From Aphanothece sacrum FPU1 (GTDB taxonomy: Bacteria; Cyanobacteriota; Cyanobacteriia; Cyanobacteriales; Microcystaceae): a stretch of 64,000 nucleotides of DNA. Shown one piece after another: positions 18,482 to 27,823 of the stretch. The first letter of the stretch is position 1. Each line of letters begins with the position of its first letter. The translations under genes and the position numbers were made by a program. The notes under the pieces were generated by a model, which worked only from the letters and a program-made list of their open reading frames with translations, was not told where the DNA came from and searched no databases. The stretch is from the NCBI RefSeq assembly GCF_003864295.1, contig NZ_BDQK01000005.1, positions 186,001-250,000 of the forward strand, given 5' to 3'.

Positions 18482-18674
18482 ATTTTACTTAAAACTAATA
18501 TTTTTGGGGATGCTTATTCACTATTATGATTATTTCTCGAAGAAAAGAGTGTCTATAGGCGCACAGATTTTCCATTATCTATATAATATCATGTCAAGTT
18601 AAATAGGTCAAGTAAAAAACATTTTTTTATCGTTTTTCCCTTATTTTAAACTTTAAGTTAATACTAATAAATGC

Positions 18675-19277
18675 TTATGATTGAAAAATCTGTTCTGGGG
18701 TTAAATTTAGTTGAGGAAAAAGAGGAGAAATTAAGCGATCGTTACCTTTAAATAATTGTAATTGATATTCCCCATCAATTAATTGACAAATGGTAATAGT
18801 TGGTTGTTTAGGAAAGCCTATATATCGCTTACCACCTAATCCTAAATAATCTACAATCCAATATTCAGGAATCCCTAAAGATTCATAATCAGTCATTTTA
18901 TAAACATAATCATCCCGCCAATTGGTACTAACTACTTCAACCACTAAACGAACCGATGAACCTTTAGTAATGGTTGATGATTTTTCCCAGAGAGGTTCGC
19001 TGCTGAGAAAATTGCGATCTAAAACTAAAATATCTGGACAATAAGCACTATCTTGATTAGGCAATTTAACCAAAGTAGAATTAGACAAAAAATAAGGAAG
19101 TTTCAAACTACGAATTTGTAAAAATGTTTCTCCAGACAAAAAAGCGATCACTTCTTCATGTTTTCCCGTTGGTTGCATTTCAACAGTTACCCCATCAATT
19201 AATTCATAACGTCCATTTTCTGGATTCCAGTCCAAAAATTCAGCAAAAGTCATCAGGTTAGTTGCAGTTAAAGCCAT
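18675..19277 (-). CDS. Uma2 family protein (DUF820)
   Basis: A second Uma2 protein of about 200 residues. It begins MALTATNLMTFAEFLDWNPENGRYELIDG and keeps CPDILVLDR, SSVRLVVEVVSTNWRDDY and IPEYWIVDYLG, the core containing the acidic PD-(D/E)XK residues. GGGGG six bases before the ATG at 19277 favours that start over one four codons upstream. It stands alone between a toxin-antitoxin pair and a repeat-rich gap. Function is unsettled. Confidence 0.83.
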   Translation of the reverse strand: MALTATNLMTFAEFLDWNPENGRYELIDGVTVEMQPTGKHEEVIAFLSGETFLQIRSLKLPYFLSNSTLVKLPNQDSAYCPDILVLDRNFLSSEPLWEKSSTITKGSSVRLVVEVVSTNWRDDYVYKMTDYESLGIPEYWIVDYLGLGGKRYIGFPKQPTITICQLIDGEYQLQLFKGNDRLISPLFPQLNLTPEQIFQS

Positions 19278-19452
19278 TGTATCCCCCATAACTTGACAAT
19301 CTCTATCTCTTAATTTTAAACTATTTCAAAAAATCTTGTAGGGTGCGAAAACGTGCGTGTAACGCACCAAATTTATTGAGTTATAATTTTTGTTAAAATT
19401 CGGCAACGCCGACGAGTATAGTGGATTGTTTCATCTAATTTGGTGTGTTAGA

Positions 19453-19494
19453 ATTCGGGTTTGTTGGGTTTCGTTCCTCAACCCAACCTACAAT
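19453..19494. repeat. 42-bp dispersed repeat adjoining a start codon
   Basis: Matches the 42-bp sequence of 12662-12703 with two substitutions. It ends two bases before the DUF1993 ATG at 19497, so the palindromic core covers the expected ribosome-binding area. A second, different palindrome built on GGTGCG/CGCACC lies at about 19339-19370. Confidence 0.85.
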
Positions 19495-19496
19495 CT

Positions 19497-20021
19497 ATGG
19501 AAAATCAGAAGATCATAGCACTACAAAATATCTTCAGTTCTAGACTCGATACGTTGAGTCATCTCTTGGAGGTGGCAGAAAGTCATTTTGCAGATGATGT
19601 AGAGTCTATATTGCAGCGTCGTATCGCACCCGATATGTTTCCTTTCAGTACACAAATAACATTTGTTTGCAATCAACCTCGAAACTTCGCATTGTGGTGC
19701 TTAGGACAGTCGGTAAATAACTTGAACCCCGATGTAGCATCTCTAGATGAGGCGCGTGGTCATATTTCATCGACTAAGGAGTTGTTGGCAAGTATCAATG
19801 TTGCTGATTGTAAACTGTCAGAACTAAATCGACTTGATCTTGGGCAAGGGCTATATGTAGAATTATCTGGACTTTCGTATGTAGATGATTTTCTGATGCC
19901 AAACTTTTATTTCCATATAACAACGGCGTACAATATCCTGCGTATGGCAGGAGTACCAGTGGGTAAGCGCGACTTTATGATGCATTTAGTCCCTTCTGTG
20001 AAACATCAAAACAACGTTTAA
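19497..20021 (+). CDS. DUF1993 family protein
   Basis: A 174-residue protein resembling DUF1993. RIAPDMFPFSTQI near the N-terminus and the C-terminal FLMPNFYFHITTAYNILRMAGVPVGKRDFM are the blocks I recognise. The biochemical role of the family is not known to me. The frame is open upstream to 19461, but that part is the repeat sequence, so the ATG at 19497 is chosen. Base composition looks less AT-rich than its neighbours, which fits acquisition by transfer but does not prove it. Confidence 0.75.
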   Translation: MENQKIIALQNIFSSRLDTLSHLLEVAESHFADDVESILQRRIAPDMFPFSTQITFVCNQPRNFALWCLGQSVNNLNPDVASLDEARGHISSTKELLASINVADCKLSELNRLDLGQGLYVELSGLSYVDDFLMPNFYFHITTAYNILRMAGVPVGKRDFMMHLVPSVKHQNNV

Positions 20022-20047
20022 CAAACCAGTCAGCTTATGTCAAGACA

Positions 20048-20440
20048 ATGATACTGTTCACAACAGGTTTACTATTTTTCATTACAGGATGGCTGGCGAT
20101 TGAAATTGTCCAGAAAATCTGTCCTGGCGATGCACCAATGAATCAGTTCAGGGAAGCCCTTATTTTGGGTACTATTAGTTTTTTGTGGGCTTTGCTGCAA
20201 CGGTTTCTCACAGCTTTTGCCTCACTTGGAGAGATCATGCCTTTAATGATATTAGCAGTCATAGGCTCTACAATTGCAGCTATTGCATCATCCATCCTTT
20301 GGTATTTTAAGGATTCAACGGGTAAAGGACGGTATACTTTGAGAAATCTTTACACTTTGATAGGGGTGATGCGATTTGTTTTTTACAGTCTTAGTATTAG
20401 TCTTGGATCAATTTTGGCAATGACAAAACTTGCCAGCTAA
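20048..20440 (+). CDS. Small membrane protein, 130 aa
   Basis: No named family is recognised. Four hydrophobic segments are visible: residues about 2-22, 38-58, 63-86 and 105-127. The loop GDAPMNQFREAL follows the first segment and KDSTGKGRYTLRNLYT lies between the third and fourth. It follows the DUF1993 gene by 26 bases on the same strand and shares its less AT-rich look, so the two may have arrived together. Confidence 0.6.
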   Translation: MILFTTGLLFFITGWLAIEIVQKICPGDAPMNQFREALILGTISFLWALLQRFLTAFASLGEIMPLMILAVIGSTIAAIASSILWYFKDSTGKGRYTLRNLYTLIGVMRFVFYSLSISLGSILAMTKLAS

Positions 20441-20567
20441 AAATCAAGATATTCCTCGATTATTTAATGGTTATCAACCCATCAACAAGCAGGAAAATTA
20501 AAGTTATTATTTGGCAAGAATATGACGCAATATAATAAAGTAAATAAATAGAGGATTAGGAGGCGAT

Positions 20568-21191
20568 ATGGTATTAACTAAAGCCTATGCTGATCGGGTT
20601 GTTCTTTATCAAATTAGTTGGCAACAGTTTGAAAATTTACTCATAGATTTAGGAGAAAATCGTTCAGCCAGAATCGCTTATGATAATGGAACCCTAGAAA
20701 TTATGACTCCTTTACCAGAACATGAATATTTTAAACAAGCGATTAGTATTATTATTGAAGATGCTGCTGAAGTTTTAGAATTAGATTATGAGTGTTTGGG
20801 TTCAACTACTTGGAAAAAAGAGATTCAAAAAGCAGGCATAGAACCGGATAATTGTTTTTATTTTCAAAATGAATCGTTAATTAGAGGAAAATTGAGTTTT
20901 GATTTGAATTATGATCCGCCTCCTGATTTAGCATTAGAAATTGATTTAACAAGTAAATCTTTAGATAGATTTCCTATTTATGCACGTTTAGGAGTTCCCG
21001 AAATCTGGTGTTATGATTCTGGAGAATTAACAATTTATCAATTAGAAAAGGGAAATTATTATGAGAAAGAACAAAGTTTAGTGTTTCCTAATCTGAGAAT
21101 TCAAGAAATTCCTTCATTAATTCAATCTCACCGGATGGTGGGAAGAAGGGCTTTCCGAAAAGCTGTTAGAGAATGGGTAAAAAACAACTAA
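20568..21191 (+). CDS. Uma2 family protein (DUF820)
   Basis: A third Uma2 protein, 207 residues. AGGAGG four bases before the ATG supports the start. Core blocks are SARIAYDNGTLEIMTPLPEHE, EPDNCFYFQN, PPDLALEIDLTSKSLDRF and VPEIWCYDSGELTIYQLE, with Asp and Glu at the expected catalytic positions. It contains more substitutions relative to the other copies than they have among each other, and belongs to a different Uma2 subgroup by eye. Confidence 0.84.
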   Translation: MVLTKAYADRVVLYQISWQQFENLLIDLGENRSARIAYDNGTLEIMTPLPEHEYFKQAISIIIEDAAEVLELDYECLGSTTWKKEIQKAGIEPDNCFYFQNESLIRGKLSFDLNYDPPPDLALEIDLTSKSLDRFPIYARLGVPEIWCYDSGELTIYQLEKGNYYEKEQSLVFPNLRIQEIPSLIQSHRMVGRRAFRKAVREWVKNN

Positions 21192-21226
21192 CTTATTTGT
21201 CAAAAAAATAGTTTTATTTAAAATAA

Positions 21227-21565
21227 TCACCCTAAAATGCTTGCAATTATCTTCTTAAGATTCTGGACATCTGACTCTTGAAGTTGACCCAATTTTCTAA
21301 TAACTAATGTTTTTTCAAGGGTAGAGATAACGGGTTTAATCACAGAAGGTTTTAGGAGTCCAGCTAATGAAGAATCCATAATGCGCCACTCTCCTAAGCT
21401 TAATGGTAAGGTAATCTGGCTAGTAATTGCCATAATGATCAAGTCTGGTTTGACTTGGTTATAAGAATTAGAACTAATAATAACAGCAGGTCTTTTTTTA
21501 CTAGAACTTTGATCAGTAAAAGGAAAAGGAACAAGAACAATATCACCAAACTTATAGATCATCAT
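21227..21565 (-). CDS. MazF/PemK-type endoribonuclease toxin
   Basis: A 112-residue PemK/MazF toxin. The opening FGDIVLVPFPFTDQSSSKKRPAVIISS is the family hallmark, with the Arg-Pro loop near the RNA site, and PSVIKPVISTLEKTLVIRKLGQL is the conserved second half. Its start overlaps the end of the antitoxin gene by 14 bases, so the pair is coupled; an alternative ATG lies three codons earlier. It most likely cleaves mRNA at a short sequence that cannot be predicted here. Confidence 0.87.
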   Translation of the reverse strand: MMIYKFGDIVLVPFPFTDQSSSKKRPAVIISSNSYNQVKPDLIIMAITSQITLPLSLGEWRIMDSSLAGLLKPSVIKPVISTLEKTLVIRKLGQLQESDVQNLKKIIASILG

Positions 21566-21761
21566 AGACGGCATCTTCAGGATTATCCCAAACTTTATTA
21601 AAGACAGATTCTGAGAGTTTTGTCGATGATAAAATTAGTTGTTGCTCAGTTTTTTCTGCATTTAGGGAATCAATAAATTGTTCAACTTGTTGGATTTGTT
21701 CCCAGGAGAGTTTTTTAACCTTCTCAATGAGTCGAGTTTCTAAAGAGTTATTGATTGTCAT
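21552..21761 (-). CDS. Antitoxin partner of the MazF-type toxin
   Basis: A 69-residue acidic protein encoded directly before the MazF-type toxin. The N-terminal helix, RLIEKVKKLSWEQIQQVEQFIDSL, resembles small antitoxins of the DUF2281 kind, and the tail NPEDAVYDDL is acidic, as expected for binding a basic toxin. Assignment rests mainly on position, size and overlap. Confidence 0.75.
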   Translation of the reverse strand: MTINNSLETRLIEKVKKLSWEQIQQVEQFIDSLNAEKTEQQLILSSTKLSESVFNKVWDNPEDAVYDDL

Positions 21762-21880
21762 AGCAATATTAGCGCGTTTTAATTACCCTGTCATTATAAA
21801 CATTTTCTTAGTGTTTAACTTCTATATTTGTCGAAAAATATGATCCCCCTTGTTAAGGGGGACTTGCCATAATCTCACCC

Positions 21881-23821
21881 TTAAAAATCAAGATCTTCTT
21901 CATCTTCTGGAATTTTAGGCCGGTTAATCACAATTCTTGGAGAAGAAGGAGAAGCAATATTATTAGTCTCAGTTACATTCTTAAGAGAGTTTTCTGATGT
22001 TTCTGTCTCCCAAGTATCACTATAATTAATAATTTCTCCGTCAAACACATTAGCAAATGATTCGACAACTTTTTTGAGATCTTCCTCAGAAATCTCCGTA
22101 AAATCGTTGCTTGGTGGTATAAAAGCAGGTTCAGGGGGGTTTGGAGGTTGTTTCTTGGGAGAAGGTGACTCAGGTTCAGAGGGGACAACTTTGGCAGGTA
22201 AAGGGTTAACAATTTGTTGGTTGACCTTAGATGAAACATTAGAAGATGTGGGTTTGAGAGGGACAGATGAAGAACTAGGAATAGATGAGTCAACTTTAAG
22301 ATTAACTTTGACAGGATGACCGCAAAAAGCGGCAAAACCTGCTTCAATGTCGGCTAATTTTCCTTTCGCTACCTGTAGTAAATTGGCATTTTTTAAGCCA
22401 ATATAAGCCACTTTCTCCTCAAAACTTATGAGGTAACAGTGAGGCCGCATGAAAGCTTGATTAAACGGTGATATGTGTCTTAAAACAGATTGCCAAATTT
22501 GTTCTAAATTAGTCGGTTGTAGGGAGGGTGTGGCAGTTTCAACAGGTGGAGGTGATGGGGTGATGGAGTTAGAAGGTGATGGAGTAGGGGAGGATGAAGA
22601 AATAGGGGAGTGGGATGGAGTAGGTGAGTGGGAGGGAGTAGGGGAGGTTTGAGGAGATGGGGATAAGGTCGGTTGTGGGGTTGGTGTTGAGGGTTGAGAG
22701 GGTGACGGGTTAATAATTTGCGGAGAATGACAAACAGAAGGTAATAAACTTAACAGTGTTACTTCTAACCATAAACGAGGTTGAGTGGTATTTTTCACTT
22801 GAACTTCACTATCTTTGAGGCGTTTTTGTCCATTGAGAATTACATCAAGTTCCCATTGTTTAGCTTCCTGACATAAATCTTGCCAAGTTGCAGCAGTAAC
22901 CGCCACTAAATCTGATCGATTAGGGGCAGTTTTCGCAATTAATAAGTTAAGATAAAAACTGGCTAAATTTTGTAAAACTATTAACGGTTCTCGGCCACGA
23001 TTCATTAATTGACGACAACAATCAATCACTGAAGGTGAGTTATTAGACGCGATCGCTTGTAATAATTCTAATAAATCTCTTTCGGGAACTGCCCCCACTA
23101 AATCCCAGACTTTTTCAATAGTAATTGTCCCTGATAATAAACTTAATTGATCTAACAAACTTTCTGCATCTCTTAACCCTCCATTAGCCATTTGACCCAC
23201 TAAAGTTAAGGCTTCATCTACTATATTAATGTTTTCTTGGCTGGCTATTTTTTTGAGATGGGCCACCATTGAATCTAAAGGAATACGTCGATAATCAAAC
23301 CTTTGACAACGAGAAATAATAGTAGGTAATACCCGTTGCGGATCAGTGGTAGCTAAAACAAAAATAACTTGTTCTGGAGGTTCTTCTAAGGTCTTTAATA
23401 AGGCATTAAATGCTGCCACACTGAGCATATGACATTCATCTATCACATACACTTTATAACGACATTGTACCGGGGCAAATTGCGATCGCTCAATAATTTC
23501 TCGAATATTATCAACCCCTGTATTACTCGCTGCGTCTATTTCAATGACATCTAATGCTGATCCTCTGGCGATCGCCCGACAAACTTCACATTGACCACAA
23601 GGAGTCGCAGTAGGAGAGTTAACGGCTAAACAATTAAGAGATTTAGCTAAAATTCGCGCACTAGAGGTTTTTCCCGTTCCTCTTGGCCCCGTAAATAGAT
23701 AAGCAGGGGCAATACGTTGAGTGGTGATCGCATTAGTTAAGGTAGTAGCGATCGCTTCTTGGCCCACTAAGTCAGCAAAGATTTGAGGGCGATATTTGTG
23801 ATGTAGGGGTTCATAAGACAT
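21881..23821 (-). CDS. dnaX: DNA polymerase III subunit gamma/tau
   Basis: The clamp-loader ATPase that loads the sliding clamp at the replication fork. Walker A GPRGTGKTSSA, a four-Cys zinc module (CLA...CGQCEVC), Walker B YVIDECHML and the sensor-1 ATTDPQRV appear in order in the first 165 residues, with clamp-loader domains II and III to about residue 360. A Pro/Ser/Thr-rich linker (about 370-430) of SPTPS-like repeats separates a C-terminal region with LEQIWQSVLRHISPFN. The 646-residue length is fairly short for tau. No intein interrupts the ATPase, unlike some cyanobacterial dnaE or dnaX genes. Short AT repeats abut its start. Confidence 0.94.
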   Translation of the reverse strand: MSYEPLHHKYRPQIFADLVGQEAIATTLTNAITTQRIAPAYLFTGPRGTGKTSSARILAKSLNCLAVNSPTATPCGQCEVCRAIARGSALDVIEIDAASNTGVDNIREIIERSQFAPVQCRYKVYVIDECHMLSVAAFNALLKTLEEPPEQVIFVLATTDPQRVLPTIISRCQRFDYRRIPLDSMVAHLKKIASQENINIVDEALTLVGQMANGGLRDAESLLDQLSLLSGTITIEKVWDLVGAVPERDLLELLQAIASNNSPSVIDCCRQLMNRGREPLIVLQNLASFYLNLLIAKTAPNRSDLVAVTAATWQDLCQEAKQWELDVILNGQKRLKDSEVQVKNTTQPRLWLEVTLLSLLPSVCHSPQIINPSPSQPSTPTPQPTLSPSPQTSPTPSHSPTPSHSPISSSSPTPSPSNSITPSPPPVETATPSLQPTNLEQIWQSVLRHISPFNQAFMRPHCYLISFEEKVAYIGLKNANLLQVAKGKLADIEAGFAAFCGHPVKVNLKVDSSIPSSSSVPLKPTSSNVSSKVNQQIVNPLPAKVVPSEPESPSPKKQPPNPPEPAFIPPSNDFTEISEEDLKKVVESFANVFDGEIINYSDTWETETSENSLKNVTETNNIASPSSPRIVINRPKIPEDEEDLDF

Positions 23822-24100
23822 GGATAATTAACAATTAACAAGGAACAATGGATAATTAGGGTGTGCTTAAAAAGTCTTTTAGTGGGGATAGGGAAAGCCG
23901 CATCTGGCAACAGGCAACAGTTTTTTGATGCTTTAACCCATCCATTATATTAAGCTAAGACGCATTTAAACAGGGTATTTGTTTGTTTAGTACAAAAACT
24001 TAAACTCCTTCTCCGGCGCTCCCCTGCAATCTCAACTAGCAATTTATATGCTTAACAGCTTAGCTGTTCAGCAAACCCTAATTAGCAAACCCTAATTAGC
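23822..24100. other. Intergenic region with short repeats
   Basis: Upstream of dnaX lie copies of AACAATTAACAAGG and GGATAATTA-type repeats. Further right, AGCTTAGCTGTTCAGCAAACC and a duplicated CCCTAATTAGC run into the heptamer array. No coding frame or RNA gene is recognised. Confidence 0.5.
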
Positions 24101-24205
24101 AATTCATAATTTATAATTCATAATTCATAATTTATAATTCATAATTCATAATTCATAATTCATAATTCATAATTTATAATTTATAATTTATAATTCATAA
24201 TTTAT
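24101..24205. repeat. Heptanucleotide tandem array, 15 copies of AATTCAT/AATTTAT
   Basis: Fifteen consecutive heptamers mix AATTCAT and AATTTAT. The array ends seven bases before the ATG of the SIMPL-domain gene at 24213, the same arrangement as the array before rlmD at 3836-3919. Confidence 0.9.
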
Positions 24206-24212
24206 TTGTGAT

Positions 24213-24929
24213 ATGAAAGTTTTATCTTATCAGGGTTTTTTCGGAATATTAGCGATCGCTAGTTATCTTAGTTTAGGTTTAATCAATCCCGCAATGGCAC
24301 AAGAACGGGTTTTACGGCTGTTAACAGTTACAGGACTTGGTATAGAAAGAATTCCAACTACTTTAACTCAAGTACAGCTTGGAGTGGAAATTCAAGCGAA
24401 AACAGCCGCAGAAGTACAACAGGAAGTGGCTAAGCGTACTTCAACTGTTGTTGAGCTTTTGCGTTCTCGTCAAGTAGAACAATTACAGACGACAGGAATT
24501 AATCTACAACCTAACTATCAATATAACAATAATGAAAGACGATTAGTGGGTTATATTGGCACGAATACGGTCAGTTTTCGGCTCCAGACAGAAAAAGTTG
24601 GTATCTTATTAGATGAGGCGGTGAAAGCAGGGGCAACTCGTATTGATGGGGTCAGTTTTACGGCTACAGAAGCGGCTATTTCAGTTGCGCAAAAAGAAGC
24701 TCTACGTCAGGCGACAACCGATGCACAACAACAAGGAGAAGCCGTTTTACGGGCTTTAAATTTTACTTCTAAAGAAATTGTGAGTATTCAAATTAATGGA
24801 GCTAATGTACCTCAACCCCGAATAGTTCAAGCCGAACAGTTTTCAAGAACAGCAGCTAAGGATATTACACCCGTTATCGGTGGTGAACAAACGGTACAAG
24901 CTTCTGTTACTCTACAAATTAGCTTTTGA
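24213..24929 (+). CDS. SIMPL domain (DUF541) secreted protein
   Basis: A 238-residue exported protein. Residues 1-29 form a signal peptide ending in PAMAQ. The mature part is a SIMPL domain: RLLTVTGLGIERIPTTLTQVQLGVE, then helices with QQEVAKRTSTVVELLRS, LQTTGINLQPNYQYNNNERRLVGYIGTN and a final VQASVTLQISF strand. The family is found in bacterial periplasms, often near stress proteins, but has no settled enzymatic role. A perfect hairpin directly after the stop is a likely terminator. Confidence 0.88.
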   Translation: MKVLSYQGFFGILAIASYLSLGLINPAMAQERVLRLLTVTGLGIERIPTTLTQVQLGVEIQAKTAAEVQQEVAKRTSTVVELLRSRQVEQLQTTGINLQPNYQYNNNERRLVGYIGTNTVSFRLQTEKVGILLDEAVKAGATRIDGVSFTATEAAISVAQKEALRQATTDAQQQGEAVLRALNFTSKEIVSIQINGANVPQPRIVQAEQFSRTAAKDITPVIGGEQTVQASVTLQISF

Positions 24930-24931
24930 AT

Positions 24932-24954
24932 AAAAGTTCCTACAAGGAACTTTT
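24932..24954 (+). terminator. Hairpin terminator after the SIMPL gene
   Basis: AAAAGTTCCT-ACA-AGGAACTTTT is a perfect 10-bp stem with a three-base loop, starting two bases after the stop and ending in a T run. This fits an intrinsic terminator. A second imperfect hairpin, CCCCTGGAC paired with GTCTAGGGG, follows at about 24970-24995. Confidence 0.8.
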
Positions 24955-25109
24955 GCCGCTTAACAATAAACCCCTGGACACACTAAGTCTAGGGGGTAAA
25001 TACAGAGCCTAATCTTATCACGAAATATAAGAGAAATCATAAATTTTACCCTTTGTTTCAGGTTTTCAGTCACCATAGAAACAACACCTGATAGCCTGTT
25101 GAAATATAA

Positions 25110-26837
25110 ATGTTAGAACACGATGTTATTATCATTGGTGGTGGATTAGCTGGATGTCGCGCCGCCTTAGAAATTAAACGTCTTAACCCTAGTGTAGATG
25201 TGGCTATAGTAGCGAAAACTCATCCCATCCGTTCCCATTCTGTGGCCGCCCAAGGCGGTATTGCCGCTAGTTTAAAGAATGTTGATCCTAATGATAGCTG
25301 GGAAGCTCACGCTTTTGATACAGTCAAAGGCTCAGACTATCTCGCTGATCAAGATGCTGTTGCTATTTTAACCCAAGAAGCTCCCGATGTTATTATCGAC
25401 TTAGAACACATGGGGGTCTTATTTTCTCGTTTAGAAGATGGGAAAATTGCACAACGGGCTTTTGGTGGGCATACTCATAATCGTACTTGTTATGCGGCTG
25501 ATAAAACGGGCCATGCGATGCTTCATGAATTAGTCAATAATTTACGTCGTCATGAGGTCAAAATTTACCAGGAATGGTATGTAATGCAGCTTATCCTCGA
25601 AGATGGGGACGCGAAAGGTTTGGTCATGTATCACATTGAAGATGGAGAGATTGTCATTGTTCGCGCTAAAGTGGTAATGTGTGCGACGGGAGGTTATGGA
25701 CGGGTTTTCAATACTACCTCTAATGATTATGCGTCAACTGGGGACGGCTTATCTATGTGTGCAATAGCCGGTATTCCCTTAGAAGATATGGAATTTGTGC
25801 AATTTCATCCTACGGGGTTATATCCGGTTGGGGTGTTAATTTCTGAAGCTGTACGGGGGGAAGGGGCCTATTTAATTAATAGCGAAGGACGGCGTTTTAT
25901 GGAGGATTATGCCCCGTCTCGCATGGAATTAGCCCCTCGTGATATTACGTCTCGGGCCATTACCCGAGAAATTCGTGCTGGCCGGGGTATTCATTTAGAT
26001 GGTCGGCCTGGTGGCCCGTTTATCTATTTGGACTTGCGTCACATGGGTCAAGAAAAGATTATGAGTCGTATTCCTTTTTGTTGGGAGGAAGCACACCGTT
26101 TGGTAGGAGTAGATGCGGTTTATGAACCTATGCCTGTCCGTCCTACTGCTCATTATTGCATGGGAGGTATTCCGGTTAATACGGATGGCAGAGTCCGGTT
26201 GAGTGGGGATAAGTTAACGGAAGGGTTATTTGCGGCCGGAGAATGTGCTTGTGTTTCGGTTCATGGGGCCAACCGTTTGGGTAGTAATTCTTTGTTAGAA
26301 TGTGTGGTTTATGGACGAAGAACGGGCCGCAGTATTGCTGAATATGTAAAAAATCGTAAATTTTCTGAGTTTGATTCTCAATCTTATTTAGACAATGCTA
26401 AACAAAGAATTCAAGGTTTATTAACAAAAAAAGGAACTATTCGTTTAGGGGCATTACGACAACAATTTCAGGATTCTATGAGTGAACATTGTGGGGTTTT
26501 TCGCAGTGAAGAAGTAATGCAAGCTGGACTCACACAAATTCAGGAATTTAAAGAAAAATATAATCAGGTTTATCTCGATGATACTGATAGTTGTTGGAAT
26601 ACGGAATTAATTGAAGCTATGGAATTACAGAATATTATGGTAGTCGGAGAAATTATTTTGACTTCTGCGTTTAACCGTAAAGAAAGTCGAGGGGCCCATT
26701 CACGGGAAGATTATACTCAACGAGATGATCCTAATTTTCTTAAGCATACCTTAGCTTATTATTCTGTGGCCGGTATTGATGTTCAATATATGTCGGTAGC
26801 TTTAGGAATGTTTGAACCGAAGGAAAGAAAATATTAG
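25110..26837 (+). CDS. sdhA: Succinate dehydrogenase/fumarate reductase flavoprotein subunit
   Basis: The FAD subunit that oxidises succinate to fumarate and feeds electrons to the plastoquinone pool in cyanobacterial thylakoids. GGGLAG (10-15) is the dinucleotide-binding loop. H43 in RSHSVAAQGG is at the place of the covalent FAD histidine. FHPTGLYP, SEAVRGEGA, RPTAHYCMGGI and the late HSRED are active-site and cofactor blocks. Length is 575 residues. No sdhB or membrane subunit adjoins it, which is normal for cyanobacteria, where sdh genes are scattered. Closely related L-aspartate oxidase is less likely, given the full C-terminal domain. Confidence 0.92.
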   Translation: MLEHDVIIIGGGLAGCRAALEIKRLNPSVDVAIVAKTHPIRSHSVAAQGGIAASLKNVDPNDSWEAHAFDTVKGSDYLADQDAVAILTQEAPDVIIDLEHMGVLFSRLEDGKIAQRAFGGHTHNRTCYAADKTGHAMLHELVNNLRRHEVKIYQEWYVMQLILEDGDAKGLVMYHIEDGEIVIVRAKVVMCATGGYGRVFNTTSNDYASTGDGLSMCAIAGIPLEDMEFVQFHPTGLYPVGVLISEAVRGEGAYLINSEGRRFMEDYAPSRMELAPRDITSRAITREIRAGRGIHLDGRPGGPFIYLDLRHMGQEKIMSRIPFCWEEAHRLVGVDAVYEPMPVRPTAHYCMGGIPVNTDGRVRLSGDKLTEGLFAAGECACVSVHGANRLGSNSLLECVVYGRRTGRSIAEYVKNRKFSEFDSQSYLDNAKQRIQGLLTKKGTIRLGALRQQFQDSMSEHCGVFRSEEVMQAGLTQIQEFKEKYNQVYLDDTDSCWNTELIEAMELQNIMVVGEIILTSAFNRKESRGAHSREDYTQRDDPNFLKHTLAYYSVAGIDVQYMSVALGMFEPKERKY

Positions 26838-26986
26838 ATATTAGGGGTAATTCATGAATTACCCCTACAATAATATATGATACCCAATCGAGTTTAACAA
26901 CCCCTATGCTTAAAAAATTTATTTTATTTTGTTACAAAATCTAAAAAACGCTAAGATATATGAGAATATATAACACTTTTTTTTAA

Positions 26987-27325
26987 ATGTCTAACTCTCC
27001 TATCCCAAAACAAGAACTCCTGAAAGCTGTCCTAGAGCCATTATTAGAGGATTTTGAATACTGGTTTACTCGCGCTCATAATTTATTAGAATCTGAGCGA
27101 ATCTTATTTTTATCCGTAGAAGAACAGGCGGATTTGCTCGAAAGAGTTAAAATAAGAGAAAAAGAAGTAAAAACAGCTAAAATACTATTTAAGACGATGG
27201 GAGAAAAGGTGGGAATTGATACTTCTGTGTTAATTCATTGGCATAGCTTAGTTGCTCAATGTTGGCAAGTGTCGATGAAATGGAGATCATACTCAGAAAA
27301 TACCCCTCCTTTTTCTGGATCTTAA
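26987..27325 (+). CDS. DUF2605 family protein
   Basis: A 112-residue soluble protein matching what I know of cyanobacterial DUF2605: LLKAVLEPLLEDFEYWFTRAHNLLESE near the start and VLIHWHSLVAQCWQVSMKWR toward the end. The function is unknown. In cyanobacteria it commonly sits next to a DUF2973 gene, as here, although an IS605-type relic has been inserted between the two in this genome. Confidence 0.8.
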   Translation: MSNSPIPKQELLKAVLEPLLEDFEYWFTRAHNLLESERILFLSVEEQADLLERVKIREKEVKTAKILFKTMGEKVGIDTSVLIHWHSLVAQCWQVSMKWRSYSENTPPFSGS

Positions 27326-27347
27326 TGAAGATTACAATGATTCCAAA

Positions 27348-27718
27348 ATTATCGGAAAATTGGGTTTAAAACCCCGTCGTTCTACGATGGTTTTTTTGTC
27401 TTTGATTAACTAAAACAAATTAATTTGTGTTAGTATATAGTTAGCGGTAAAGCGCACAAACAATAACTTGGAGTAGCTTCCCCAACTTTAGAACGTCGGA
27501 ACAAATATCGCCCTAGAAAATGTAATGGTGACGCGGCTAGTAGGTTGAAGTTTGAAAACATGGCTAAACAAATAAATAGAATTTAGATCCGTTTGCGGTC
27601 GGTACGCCCGTTAACGTTAAACAAACAGCCCAGTAATGGCGTTCTAGCGGGGACTATTGCAGTCTAGTTAAGAGTCTATATGGGAATCCACTCGTATGCA
27701 CGGCAGTGGAGGTTCAAC
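27348..27718 (+). mobile_element. Internally decayed IS200/IS605-type element with tnpB 3' relic
   Basis: The left part holds TTGGGTTTAAAACCCC and a CCATCGTAGAACGACGG-type hairpin. The middle contains in-frame traces of a TnpB C-terminus: AASRLKFENMAKQIN ending at a stop, then in another frame LDPFAVGTPVNV, typical of TnpB tails. The right end, GAGTCTATATGGGAATCC followed by CTCGTATGCACGG and AGTGGAGGTTCAAC, is repeated in inverted orientation at 51213-51309. No transposase can be made. It lies between the DUF2605 and DUF2973 genes. Confidence 0.65.
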
Positions 27719-27823
27719 TGACAATACTTGGTAAGCTAGTTAGATAAGCTAGAAAAAAACTTACCCATTTCATAATTTTGACTGACACCTCAAACCAGAG
27801 GTACTTTCTTCGGAGGACTTAAA

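Noticed and set aside
22074-22319. Gly/Glu-rich frame opposite dnaX
   Set aside because: It mirrors the low-complexity linker and tail of DnaX on the other strand.
21881-23821. Programmed frameshift or intein in dnaX
   Set aside because: The frame is continuous, the ATPase motifs are uninterrupted, and no clear slippery A-run with hairpin was seen.
27440-27725. Possible group II intron end or tmRNA because of the structured GC-richer sequence
   Set aside because: No domain V pattern, no intron-encoded protein and no tRNA-like ends; traces of a TnpB tail and an IS605-type right end explain the region better.
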